From Alkaliphilus peptidifermentans DSM 18978 (GTDB lineage Bacteria; Bacillota; Clostridia; Peptostreptococcales; Natronincolaceae): DNA of 64,000 bases. A model generated the notes under the pieces. It searched no databases. It was given only the letters and a program-made list of their open reading frames with translations, and was not told where the DNA came from. This document shows positions 17,613 through 25,428 of this stretch, piece after piece. Position numbers and translations under genes: made by a program. The stretch is from NCBI RefSeq assembly GCF_900101495.1, contig NZ_FMUS01000006.1, positions 1-64,000 of the forward strand, in the 5' to 3' direction. Within the stretch, counting starts at the first letter, position 1, and each line of letters begins with the position of its first letter.

Positions 17613-17769
17613 TGATCAAAGCAACAAGGTCTCTTTTTACCATATTCTAACATTGAACACACTTCTTCAATTCTTTTTTTCTTGTATCAGTACTCTTGGT
17701 ATTTTTGACTTTAATGTTGTGGAAAATAGAGTATCCGCCATGAGTTAATTTCATAGATTTTGGTTTCAA
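17613..17769 (-). pseudogene. C-terminal remnant of a YdeI/OmpD-associated-type protein
   Basis: The minus-strand frame reads KPKSMKLTHGGYSIFHNIKV, then KSTDTRKKRIEEVCSMLEYG and KKRPCCF, ending at TGA 17613. The TR..RIE..C.ML..GK motif is the usual C-terminal end of YdeI-type proteins. The N-terminal portion is absent and a stop precedes the fragment, so it is a remnant. The sequence to its right up to 17950 contains no gene. Confidence 0.6.
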
Positions 17770-17954
17770 AGCAGATTTTTAACATGATGTTCACTCCTTT
17801 TCATGAGATTATGTCATTTCACCCAATCATTGTCAAGGGTTAACTTAATCTAAGGATTCTTATGTGAGTATTAATTCACTTTACTATACAGACTAACTGA
17901 AGGTGAAGCGCCGACCGACTTGGTCAAGGGATTCTAAAACACACTGATTATATT

Positions 17955-17983
17955 GTGACATGATCAACAATAAATGATATAAT
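17955..17983 (+). promoter_or_regulatory. Promoter of the TetR-hydrolase operon
   Basis: GTGACA at 17955-17960, 17-bp spacer, then a perfect TATAAT at 17978-17983, which touches the operator palindrome. Confidence 0.6.
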
Positions 17984-18006
17984 GACTATATTACGAACAT
18001 AGTCAT
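17982..18006. promoter_or_regulatory. 25-bp palindrome, candidate autoregulatory TetR operator
   Basis: ATGACTAT (17982-17989) and ATAGTCAT (17999-18006) are perfect 8-bp arms; the centre keeps TT..AA symmetry. It overlaps the -10 box and transcript start and ends 19 bp before the TetR start codon. Confidence 0.6.
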
Positions 18007-18025
18007 ATGAAAGCGGGTGTTACAT

Positions 18026-18745
18026 ATGAAAATAGATTTATTTGATGAACAAGCACTATCTGATTATCATAAAAGGACGTTAAATATTCTAAAGGTGACA
18101 GAAAGGTTAACCCTTCAATACGGGTATTCAAAGGTAACTATGGAGGATATCGCTAGAGAATCAAGTCTGGGTAAAGGAACTTTATATTTACACTGGAAGT
18201 CAAAGGATAATCTCTATTATGCACTGTTATCTCTGGTATCCGCTGAAGTCATCTATGAAATAATTAAGGAGTTAGAAGAGAATAAGGACACAGTTATTTT
18301 TGATAATTTATTATGTAAGCTATATATCGCTTGTTGTGAAAAAAAAATTATAAATGGCCTATTTACTAGAGATTCTAAACTTCTTGGGAAATTACTTGAT
18401 AAAAAAATAGGTTCAGTATCACAAAGGATAAAGACAGAGAGCCTGCGAAAAAGTTTAGATATGTATCGAATACACGGGATGATAAGAACTGATGTACCAG
18501 TAGAAGTTCAACTGCATTCTGTTAATATGTTGCTGATTGGAATGTTCAATTATAATAACTATATTTCAAATTTAATACCATTACATGAACAGGTGATAAT
18601 GTTTAAAACAATAATTAAGAATAGCTTTATACCAGATAAGGCCAGTGAGGTTAAGCAGGAGTTGTTTGAATATGTATATAGTGAGTTTCAAGAGTTACTT
18701 GATTTTTACAGGAAACAAGTATTTAGTACTACATTAAAATTATAA
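18026..18745 (+). CDS. TetR/AcrR family transcriptional regulator
   Basis: 239 residues. The DNA-binding domain at about residues 15-65 includes YGYSKVTMEDIARESSLGKG and TLYLHWKSKDNLYYALL. The C-terminal ligand domain has two nearby Cys (ACCEKK) and no known ligand motif. GTG 18017 is an in-frame alternative, but AAGCGGG 8 bases before ATG 18026 favours the latter. The gene ends 15 bp before an alpha/beta hydrolase, so regulator and hydrolases form one operon, probably autoregulated through the palindrome at the promoter. Confidence 0.92.
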   Translation: MKIDLFDEQALSDYHKRTLNILKVTERLTLQYGYSKVTMEDIARESSLGKGTLYLHWKSKDNLYYALLSLVSAEVIYEIIKELEENKDTVIFDNLLCKLYIACCEKKIINGLFTRDSKLLGKLLDKKIGSVSQRIKTESLRKSLDMYRIHGMIRTDVPVEVQLHSVNMLLIGMFNYNNYISNLIPLHEQVIMFKTIIKNSFIPDKASEVKQELFEYVYSEFQELLDFYRKQVFSTTLKL

Positions 18746-18760
18746 GGGGGGGAATAGGGT

Positions 18761-19534
18761 ATGCCAATGTTTGAAAGACACGGTGCCAAGTTATTTTATG
18801 AAGTAGCAGGGGAAGGGGAACCAATAATCTTTACCCATGGTGCTTCATGGAACCATCTACAATGGAATAAACAAGTGGAGGCTTTAAGAAATCAGTATAT
18901 GGTAATAAGGTGGGATGTGCGGGGGCATGGCTACTCATCTTTACCTGAAGGGCCTGTAGATTCTGAGGAATTCAGTGCTGATTTGATTGCATTGATGGAT
19001 CATCTTAATTTAGATAATGCAGTACTATGTGGTCTTTCAATGGGAGGACATATATCATTACAAACAGCCATTAGATATCCTGACAGAGTAAAAGGATTAG
19101 TATTAATTGGTACGCCATGCAGTAATAGATTTAACTTATATGAAAAGATATTTGTTCCAATTAATAGATTTTCAAGTAAGCTAATACCTATTGAAACAAG
19201 TGCCAAGCTACAAGCAAAAATGTTATCAAAGATTAACCCTGGCAATTATAAATATATATTTGAAGCATTTAATATGATACCTCATGATAATTGGAATAGA
19301 TTATGGTCAGCTGTAACAAGGATGGAAAGTAAAAATGATCTTCATAGAGTAAAATGTAAAACATTGTTATTAATTGGTGATCATGATAATATGACATATA
19401 GACAGCAGCAATATATGGCTGAGCGTATACGGGATTCTGAACTAAAAGTAATCTCTAATGCTCATCACGGAACAAATCTAGATAATCCTGAATCAGTTAA
19501 TTTGGAAATATTTAAATTTATAAAGGATATATAA
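18761..19534 (+). CDS. Alpha/beta-fold hydrolase
   Basis: 257 residues. The oxyanion-hole HGASWNH is at about 26-32, the nucleophile elbow GLSMGG at about 90-95 (Ser), the acid DHDN near 207 and the catalytic His in AHHGTN near 227, so the triad is complete. The WDVRGHGYSS segment is typical of esterases, C-C hydrolases and epoxide hydrolases alike. Substrate unknown. Strong GGGGGG ribosome site. It shares an operon with the TetR regulator and is followed by a second, more distant hydrolase; together they suggest response to a small ester or similar compound. Confidence 0.9.
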   Translation: MPMFERHGAKLFYEVAGEGEPIIFTHGASWNHLQWNKQVEALRNQYMVIRWDVRGHGYSSLPEGPVDSEEFSADLIALMDHLNLDNAVLCGLSMGGHISLQTAIRYPDRVKGLVLIGTPCSNRFNLYEKIFVPINRFSSKLIPIETSAKLQAKMLSKINPGNYKYIFEAFNMIPHDNWNRLWSAVTRMESKNDLHRVKCKTLLLIGDHDNMTYRQQQYMAERIRDSELKVISNAHHGTNLDNPESVNLEIFKFIKDI

Positions 19535-19626
19535 TAGTACCTTTCAAGCTCCCTACAGAATAGTTGAGGAATTTCAGGTGATGCTTAATTCGCTGAAGCA
19601 CCATTATTATAAGGAGGAGTATATAG

Positions 19627-20358
19627 ATGTATTACGCTGAATATGGCTCAAGGGGAAACCCCACTGTGGTGCTGCTGCATCCTGCTGGGCTAGTGGACGC
19701 ATATGTAGACCTGTACGACCTGTCAGAAGACTATCATCTTGTTATTCCACATATGTATGGTTCAGGCAGAGAGGTCTCAAAAAGTTATCACTACAAAGAG
19801 GTAGAAGCTGAAATCATAAAGATAATCAAGGGACTTAATAAGGAAAAGGTAATTCTTATAGGACATTCATTGGGTGCTTGTTTATGTGTTACCTTGTTAT
19901 GTAAAATCCCTGAGTTTATCGAAAAGGCTTTTATTAGTAGTCCGTGGGTGGTGCCATCCAATGAGGTTAACCGTAAATGGGCAAAAGGTATATCAAAAAT
20001 CTCTGGACTAATAAAAACTAAAATAGTAGCGAGGCTTATTCTAAAATTACTTAAATATCCAAAAGAACAGCGGGATTTTTTTATGGATACTTGGCCTAAA
20101 ATGCTAAAGGAAAATATCCCTCGTTGGTATAGCCAAGTCCCTCTTCAAAGTAATTGCATTCGTATAGCCAACAACCGCGTACCCATAACATTGGTGTATG
20201 CCGAGAAGGATATAAAGAGCATGAGGGACTCAGTTTCATGGATCAAGGAAATTCGCTCTGATTGTAAGGTTAAGTATTTAGCGGGCATGGGACACGACAA
20301 TCCTATTACAAACAAAGGTACCTTTAGAAAAAATATAGAAGAATTTTTGAAATTATAG
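19627..20358 (+). CDS. Second alpha/beta-fold hydrolase
   Basis: 243 residues. LHPAGLVDAY supplies the oxyanion segment (about 17-26), IGHSLGA the nucleophile elbow (about 78-84), YAEKD an acid (about 195) and GMGHDN the catalytic His near 220. It is only distantly like the hydrolase upstream (18761-19534) and probably arose separately. The 92-bp gap has no clear terminator, and an AAGGAGGAG site precedes the ATG, so it is likely the last gene of the TetR operon. Confidence 0.85.
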   Translation: MYYAEYGSRGNPTVVLLHPAGLVDAYVDLYDLSEDYHLVIPHMYGSGREVSKSYHYKEVEAEIIKIIKGLNKEKVILIGHSLGACLCVTLLCKIPEFIEKAFISSPWVVPSNEVNRKWAKGISKISGLIKTKIVARLILKLLKYPKEQRDFFMDTWPKMLKENIPRWYSQVPLQSNCIRIANNRVPITLVYAEKDIKSMRDSVSWIKEIRSDCKVKYLAGMGHDNPITNKGTFRKNIEEFLKL

Positions 20359-20369
20359 CTTTAACAGTG

Positions 20370-20708
20370 GGACAGGGATAGATGATCTTAATCAATCAAT
20401 ACATCTATTTATGAATGTTGGAAACTATAGTAATATTTCTCATATATTCCCACGGGATAATAACTGTGTAATAGACTTAACGAAGAGCTATAGATCTACA
20501 ATGGAAATTACAAGGTTTAAGAATGCTGCTTAATGAGGAAATTAATGCTGAAACGGTAGGTAGACATGGTGAAAAACCTATAGTACTTGGATTCCAACAA
20601 GAGTCTATTAAAGAGAGGATGAATATTGCATCACCCTTTGATGAAATATTATATTCACTAGAGCTTTTAAAAAAGTCTCGTTGCAACCTGATATTGGCAT
20701 ATAAATAA
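20370..20708 (+). pseudogene. HelD-like UvrD-family helicase fragment, frameshifted
   Basis: The first frame reads IDDLNQSIHLFMNVGNY, then VIDLTKSYRSTMEITRF and stops at 20533. A second frame continues LLNEEINAETVGRHGEKPIV to the stop at 20706. DLNQSI and LTKSYRST.EIT are the UvrD/HelD (helicase IV) motifs III-IV region, and RHGEKP follows in HelD proteins. Both the N-terminal Walker region and the C-terminus are missing, and a frameshift separates the pieces. It is an internal scrap of a much longer gene. Confidence 0.75.
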
Positions 20709-20711
20709 CAT

Positions 20712-20816
20712 GAAATGAAGGTAAAAAAAAGCACATAATAATTCATACATAAAAAAGATCATCTTACTGGGGGATATGCTCTCCTTAAGATGATCTGTTT
20801 GCTTTTATAGTGGTTC
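20712..20816 (+). repeat. Hairpin-bearing repeat, copy B (partner at 13491-13585)
   Basis: The flanks GAAATGAAGGTAAAAAAAAG and TTTTATAGTGGTT match copy A. The central hairpin is AAGATCATCTTA / TAAGATGATCT, a different sequence with the same position and a similar length. It immediately follows the HelD fragment. Confidence 0.5.
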
Positions 20817-21205
20817 TTGACACTACTGTATTAGAAGTAATTTCAGCAACTATTTTTATTTTAAAAAATGAGTTCTACCATAAAACAAAAGATTTTAATA
20901 AAGGATTTATATGAAATATGACTAATATAATACTATGAATAAATATAATATTTCGACAAAAAAGGATACGAAGCATTTTGGCTTTTTAATATTCACACAC
21001 ATACCTACAACCATAATAGCACCTTTACCTATGCTGAGACAGCAACAGCTAAACGATATCTATGAGTTAGAGCAGGGTTAATCAATGATTTACAGATTAA
21101 AGTAATTTATACCCCCTTTACAGTATAAGGGAGTATCCTTTTTGCAAAGTTAGTATCAACTTTGATGACCTGGAAACAGATGAGTATTTGATGAGGGGGA
21201 TACAT
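20817..21205. other. Intergenic region with a possible gene scrap and leader hairpin
   Basis: No intact gene. From about 21000 a broken frame reads FTYAETATAKRYL, a stop, then VRAGLINDLQIKVIYTPFTV, possibly the tail of a lost gene I do not recognise. Around 21108-21137 a stem joins TACCCCCTT with AAGGGAGTA, close upstream of the sensor kinase and perhaps in its leader. Confidence 0.4.
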
Positions 21206-22948
21206 ATGAAGTTTCAATACATTTCATACATTTGGCCACTTATTATATCTGCGGTTTTTTCTTTTTCTCTTGGAATATATGCGTTGCTGAGACGACGAAA
21301 TTCAAAAGGAAGCAAAAATTTTATACTTAGTATGTTTGTAGTTACAATATGGTCTTTAGGAAATGCTATGGAGATGTCTAGTGTAGATTTTTCCACTAAG
21401 CTTTTTTGGGCAAATATTCAGTATTTCGCCTATGGTTATTCTCCTGTAACCTTATTAGCACTATGTATGCAATTCACTGGATATGACCGATGGGTTCGTA
21501 ATAGAAAGATTTTATGGATAGCAGTTGTACCTACCATTATCATTATACTGGTTTGGACTGATGGGATACATGGCTTAGTGCGTTACGACATGAAAATGGA
21601 TTACAGTGGCATGTTTCCTGTTATTGAGAAAAAATACGGTCCTTTTTTTTACATCCATGGGTTTTACTCACATTCCCTGAACATATTTGCGTGGGTACTT
21701 CTTATAAAAGCAGTCTTTTTTAAGAACACCGTATATAGGAAACAAGCGGCTATGCTGCTTGTTGGAATTAGCTTGATTGTATTGCCCAATATTTTATATA
21801 TTACAGGCCTTAGTCCTGTGAAACGATTTGATATTACACCGTTGTTCTTTGGACCAGCGGGGTTGTTTATTGCTTGGGGCATATTTCGCTTTAAGCTTTT
21901 TGATGTAATCCCTGTAGCAAGGGCTACGGTGATCGAAACAATGGAGATTGGGGTAATGGTATTGGATTTGCAAGATAGGGTTTTGGATATCAATCCTTTC
22001 TTTCAAAAAATAATTGGATGGTCTGCTTCCAAAGCAGTTACAAGATCAGTAGAGGAGGTCTGCGGAAAAATACCTGATCTGGTAAAAGCTTGCTTAGATA
22101 GACAGATTTCCCATAAAGAATTTTTGATAAACACAGACAGCGTGTCAAGGATTTACGAGATATTCCTCTCTCCCCTTACTGACCACAAGGGTGTACTAAT
22201 AGGCAGACTAATAGTTGCCTATGATATTACGGAAAAAAAGCAGGAGCAAATAAGGTATTTGAAACAGCAGAGGAGGCTTGCTGTAATAAAAGAACGGGAA
22301 TCTAATGCTAGGGATATGCACGACAACTTGGGACAAGTGCTGGGTTTTATCAATCTTCAGGCACAAGGTATCAGGCAAGAACTTTTAAACGCAGGTGTCG
22401 ACATCGTATCGGATAAGCTGGATAAAATGATTAATGCAACACAGTCGGCACATAAAGAGATTAGAGAATCTATCCGAAATGCAAGGAGCAGTGAGTTTTT
22501 AGAAAAGGATTTCATATTGTCGTTGACAAGTGCAATAGAGAGCTTTGAAGAACAGACCAACATTGAAGTAAAAATGTATATTTCCGATGGATTTACAGGT
22601 GAAGAATTGAAGCCCAATACACAAATTAATATACTGTACATTATTAAAGAAGCTTTGGCCAATATAAGAAAACATGCAAATGCTAGTTATGTGGAAATAG
22701 CATTTTTGTCTACACAGGATCAGTTAAGTGCTACAATTGAGGATAATGGTAAGGGCTTCGATATAGGTAATTTGGGTGAGGGTACTAAATCTAAGTTTGG
22801 AATAAGTATTATGAGGGAGCGGGCATCGGAAATCGGTGCACAAATTGATATAGAAACAATTATTGAAAAAGGTACTCGGATAGTATGCTGCATTCCGATG
22901 GGGGAGGAGGAGAAGATTTATGAAAATGAAATTGATGCTGGTAGATGA
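21206..22948 (+). CDS. 7TM sensor histidine kinase, NarL-type (HisKA_3)
   Basis: 580 residues. Residues 1-230 hold seven hydrophobic helices, the 7TM N-terminal region common in Gram-positive kinases. A PAS-like domain follows at about 245-355 (MVLDLQDRVLDINPFFQKII). The dimerisation helix has the phospho-acceptor His in RDMHDNLGQVLG near 370, and the ATPase domain has N-box KEALANIRKHANA, G1 box EDNGKGFD and FGISIMRERA. This subtype phosphorylates LuxR/NarL-type regulators, and one overlaps its 3' end by 29 bp. GAGGGGGA before ATG 21206 decides the start. It lies directly upstream of the RiPP cluster, so it probably senses a signal, possibly the peptide itself. Confidence 0.92.
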   Translation: MKFQYISYIWPLIISAVFSFSLGIYALLRRRNSKGSKNFILSMFVVTIWSLGNAMEMSSVDFSTKLFWANIQYFAYGYSPVTLLALCMQFTGYDRWVRNRKILWIAVVPTIIIILVWTDGIHGLVRYDMKMDYSGMFPVIEKKYGPFFYIHGFYSHSLNIFAWVLLIKAVFFKNTVYRKQAAMLLVGISLIVLPNILYITGLSPVKRFDITPLFFGPAGLFIAWGIFRFKLFDVIPVARATVIETMEIGVMVLDLQDRVLDINPFFQKIIGWSASKAVTRSVEEVCGKIPDLVKACLDRQISHKEFLINTDSVSRIYEIFLSPLTDHKGVLIGRLIVAYDITEKKQEQIRYLKQQRRLAVIKERESNARDMHDNLGQVLGFINLQAQGIRQELLNAGVDIVSDKLDKMINATQSAHKEIRESIRNARSSEFLEKDFILSLTSAIESFEEQTNIEVKMYISDGFTGEELKPNTQINILYIIKEALANIRKHANASYVEIAFLSTQDQLSATIEDNGKGFDIGNLGEGTKSKFGISIMRERASEIGAQIDIETIIEKGTRIVCCIPMGEEEKIYENEIDAGR

Positions 22949-23588
22949 CCATCCTTTATTCCTAGAAGGTCTGCAATACCTTCTTGGAACTCATGGCATA
23001 GAGGTTGCCGGTATAGCAAACAACGGTCAAGAAGCACTCCAAAAGGCTAGAATAATAAGGCCAGATATTATTTTGATGGATATCAAGATGCCTGTCTTCA
23101 GTGGGTTAGATGCACTGAAGCTGATTTCTGCCGAAATGCCAAACATTAGAATTGTGATGCTGACAACATCTGAAGAGAATGAAGATCTCTTTGATGCCAT
23201 TAAGTATGGAGCATCTGGATATCTATTAAAAAACACAAGTGCAAAAGAGCTTGTAGATATGCTGTCTGATATTGAAAAAGGAGAGGTGCCACTTTCGCCG
23301 GGGCTTGCAGCAAGGCTTTTGAAAGAATTTAAGACAAGCCATCAATCATACGGTAAGCCCCATAAACATTCACAAGACCACACAAATAGAGGAAGCCTTA
23401 CTGAACGTCATATAGAGATACTTGAAATGGTAGCCAAGGGAATTACATATAAAGAGGTAGGAGAGAAGATAGGACTTAGTGAACGGACTGTTAAATACCA
23501 TATGGAAAGAATACTGGAGCTTCTGCAGCTTGAAAACCGTGCTCAGGTGATTGCTTACGCAAGTCGCATGGGGCTTTTAGATAAATAA
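22920..23588 (+). CDS. LuxR/NarL-type response regulator
   Basis: 222 residues. The receiver domain (1-120) has the acidic pair in LVDDHPLF, the phospho-acceptor Asp in ILMDIKMP near 57, the switch Thr in MLTTS and the Lys in YLLKN. A linker of about 30 residues leads to the LuxR helix-turn-helix (about 158-215: GSLTERHIEILEMVAKGIT, GLSERTVKYHMERIL). The gene overlaps the kinase stop by 29 bp and has a GGGGGAGGAGG ribosome site. Its closest target is the RiPP operon promoter 85 bp past its stop, where a 12-bp palindrome sits next to the -35 box. Confidence 0.95.
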   Translation: MKMKLMLVDDHPLFLEGLQYLLGTHGIEVAGIANNGQEALQKARIIRPDIILMDIKMPVFSGLDALKLISAEMPNIRIVMLTTSEENEDLFDAIKYGASGYLLKNTSAKELVDMLSDIEKGEVPLSPGLAARLLKEFKTSHQSYGKPHKHSQDHTNRGSLTERHIEILEMVAKGITYKEVGEKIGLSERTVKYHMERILELLQLENRAQVIAYASRMGLLDK

Positions 23589-23605
23589 TACAATATCATA
23601 ATAAT

Positions 23606-23651
23606 AACAAAGGGTAGTTTCCGAAATTTGGGAATTGCGCTTTGTTTTTTT
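23606..23651 (+). terminator. Rho-independent terminator after the two-component genes
   Basis: AACAAAG pairs with CTTTGTT, with an inner TTTCC/GGGAA stem, followed by a T run. It separates the regulatory genes from the RiPP operon, so the latter needs its own promoter. Confidence 0.75.
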
Positions 23652-23660
23652 ATTGAGACT

Positions 23661-23672
23661 GTACCTAGGTAC
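23661..23672. promoter_or_regulatory. 12-bp palindrome, candidate response-regulator site
   Basis: GTACCTAGGTAC is perfectly symmetric and ends 1 bp before the -35 box of the RiPP promoter. That position fits a class II activator. LuxR-type regulators bind short inverted repeats. Confidence 0.5.
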
Positions 23673-23673
23673 A

Positions 23674-23702
23674 TTGTAAAAAAATGTTGAAATATATATG
23701 AT
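23674..23702 (+). promoter_or_regulatory. Promoter of the RiPP operon
   Basis: TTGTAA at 23674-23679, 17-bp spacer, TATGAT at 23697-23702, giving a leader of about 70 nt before the first radical SAM gene. Both boxes deviate from consensus, as expected for an activated promoter. Confidence 0.55.
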
Positions 23703-23776
23703 AAATGTAAGGATATCTGAAAACAATTCACTTTGTGTAATTTTAAATCGGAATAGATCGAAAAGGGAAGGATTCT

Positions 23777-25111
23777 ATGAAGCTACTAGATGAAGAGGTT
23801 TATATATTACCTTATGAGAAGGCCCATGATAAAAAGCTGATTTATGCACCCATAAGAGGTGCTGTGGAGCTGGTTCAGCAGCATACAGCAGATATCATCA
23901 CAAATGGAGCCATTTCTACAAAAGAAGATCTGGAGAAGTACCCTCATATAAGAAGGCTGATCAAAGAAATTCAAAAAATGCCACTACAGGATTTAGATGT
24001 GATGAAGAGGGGTCTCCCAATGCTCAACATTGATTTGTCAAGTGGCTGCAATATGCGATGTGTTTATTGTTATGCTGGTCGTGGAGAAGGTAGTATAGTG
24101 TATCAAGAAAATCAAAACATTGATATGATTTTAGATACATACTTTAATTATTTATATACATCACCTGACTATAAACATGGCACTTCTTGTTCCATCGCTT
24201 TTACTAACGATGCAGAGCCCACATTTGCACCTGAACTGCTTAAATATGCAGTGGTAACAGCGGTAGAAAGAGCTAAGAAGTTCAATATTAAACCAGTCTT
24301 TACTTTACCTACCAATGGAGCTTTTAAAGAAGATCTTAGAGGATTTATTATAAAATATTTTAGCATGGTTTCCATTTCCTTTGAAGGATTGTCTTGGGTT
24401 CAGAATCGTCATCGTCCGCTTATTAATGGGGAGCCTTCATTTCATCGTGTATATGAAAATATAAGAGCACTATACCAAAGTGGAGTGAAGCTAAGGTTCA
24501 GTGTTGTTGTTACCAGCTGTAATCTGTATTATTTAAAGGAAACTATTGATTTTTTTCATGAAAATTTTCCTGGAAGTACGGTTTCCTTCGGACAAGTTAA
24601 TCTGATAGGTAGAGCCTTGGAGGAGCAAAAAGACTTAAATATTCATCAACAGAGCTTTGATGACCAGCTTTTAGACGCTTTAATGTATGGGGAAGGTACC
24701 TCCATAACAGTGGAAGGGAAGCATGGGCATATCAACCTTATTCCTAGAAGACATTACTGTTCATCCACAGTTAAACCTAACTGGAGTGTAAGCCTAACAG
24801 GTGATATGTATTCATGTATGGAGGAAAAGAGCGAGGCTATGAAAATAGGAGGGTTTGATTTCAGTGTACGACAGTTGAGCTTTGATGAAGATCGGATAAA
24901 AAGCCTCAGGAGAAAATCCGTAGACTGCAATACCAAATGTTATAATTGTTTTTCTAAATATCTTTGCGCTGGAGGATGTGTAAGCAAAATTGAAGCCCAA
25001 GCAGCTTTATGTAGTGGAATAAGACAGCGTAACTTGCATCTTATAAATAGGGCTTATGAAAATAGACTAATAAGGGTAGAAGCCCAAGAACTTTTTCAAA
25101 TTAATCAGTGA
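23777..25111 (+). CDS. Radical SAM/SPASM peptide-modifying enzyme
   Basis: 444 residues. The N-terminal 80 residues (VYILPYEKAHDKKLIYAPI and a helical part) may act as a leader-binding module of RRE type; this is inference. The radical SAM cluster motif is CNMRCVYC (Cys 91, 95 and 98). The C-terminal SPASM region carries further Cys: CSSTVK, CMEEK, then CNTKCYNCFSKYLCAGGC and a last ALC, enough for two auxiliary iron-sulfur clusters. SPASM enzymes next to small precursors form thioether, C-C or related crosslinks. It is the first gene of the cluster, 21 bp before the precursor peptide. The exact modification cannot be read from sequence. Confidence 0.9.
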   Translation: MKLLDEEVYILPYEKAHDKKLIYAPIRGAVELVQQHTADIITNGAISTKEDLEKYPHIRRLIKEIQKMPLQDLDVMKRGLPMLNIDLSSGCNMRCVYCYAGRGEGSIVYQENQNIDMILDTYFNYLYTSPDYKHGTSCSIAFTNDAEPTFAPELLKYAVVTAVERAKKFNIKPVFTLPTNGAFKEDLRGFIIKYFSMVSISFEGLSWVQNRHRPLINGEPSFHRVYENIRALYQSGVKLRFSVVVTSCNLYYLKETIDFFHENFPGSTVSFGQVNLIGRALEEQKDLNIHQQSFDDQLLDALMYGEGTSITVEGKHGHINLIPRRHYCSSTVKPNWSVSLTGDMYSCMEEKSEAMKIGGFDFSVRQLSFDEDRIKSLRRKSVDCNTKCYNCFSKYLCAGGCVSKIEAQAALCSGIRQRNLHLINRAYENRLIRVEAQELFQINQ

Positions 25112-25132
25112 TAGTAAAAGGAGGTGAAAAAC

Positions 25133-25357
25133 ATGTCAGAAGCATTAAAAAATTTAGTTGATAAGGTTAAAGCAGACAATAATTTGCAAAAACGCTTTCA
25201 AGAATGCAAAAGCAAGGAAGAGCAAGTGGAACTTGCAGCGGAATTAGGATTTGATATTACTGTTGAAGAGCTGGAACAGGCCAGTAAAGTATCAGATGAC
25301 CAGCTGGATCAAGTGGCTGGAGGTGGATGTACACTTTATGTTCAGTGTATTTTCTAA
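25133..25357 (+). CDS. Nif11-leader RiPP precursor with a 10-residue two-Cys core
   Basis: 74 residues from ATG 25133, chosen because AAAGGAGGTG lies 6 bases upstream; an in-frame GTG at 25124 overlaps that ribosome site. Residues 1-50 are a Nif11-type leader (MSEALKNLVDKVKADNNLQK at the start and AAELGFDITVEELEQA). A double-glycine cleavage site follows (LDQVAGG, residues 58-64), leaving core GCTLYVQCIF with Cys 66 and Cys 72. Nif11 cores are usually longer, so this one is very small. It sits between two radical SAM genes, with C39-type exporters downstream. The most likely product is a crosslinked or otherwise modified ten- or nine-residue peptide; its activity is unknown. Confidence 0.88.
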   Translation: MSEALKNLVDKVKADNNLQKRFQECKSKEEQVELAAELGFDITVEELEQASKVSDDQLDQVAGGGCTLYVQCIF

Positions 25358-25366
25358 TATTTTAAT

Positions 25367-25408
25367 TGAAATACAATAAGCACATAAAGATGTGCTTATT
25401 GTATTTCA
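25367..25408 (+). promoter_or_regulatory. Perfect 19-bp intercistronic hairpin
   Basis: TGAAATACAATAAGCACAT (25367-25385) and its exact complement (25390-25408) enclose an AAAG loop. No T run follows (CTCAAAAAAAG), so it is more likely an mRNA-stabilising or partial attenuation structure. It would allow more precursor than enzyme to be made from one operon. Confidence 0.8.
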
Positions 25409-25428
25409 CTCAAAAAAAGAGGTGTGAT

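Noticed and set aside
20523-20705. Independent small gene inside the HelD fragment
   Set aside because: The frame continues the HelD pattern after a frameshift and is not a separate gene.
25366-25428. N-terminal extension of the second radical SAM gene
   Set aside because: It would translate through the 19-bp hairpin; ATG 25429 has the ribosome site AGAGGTG.
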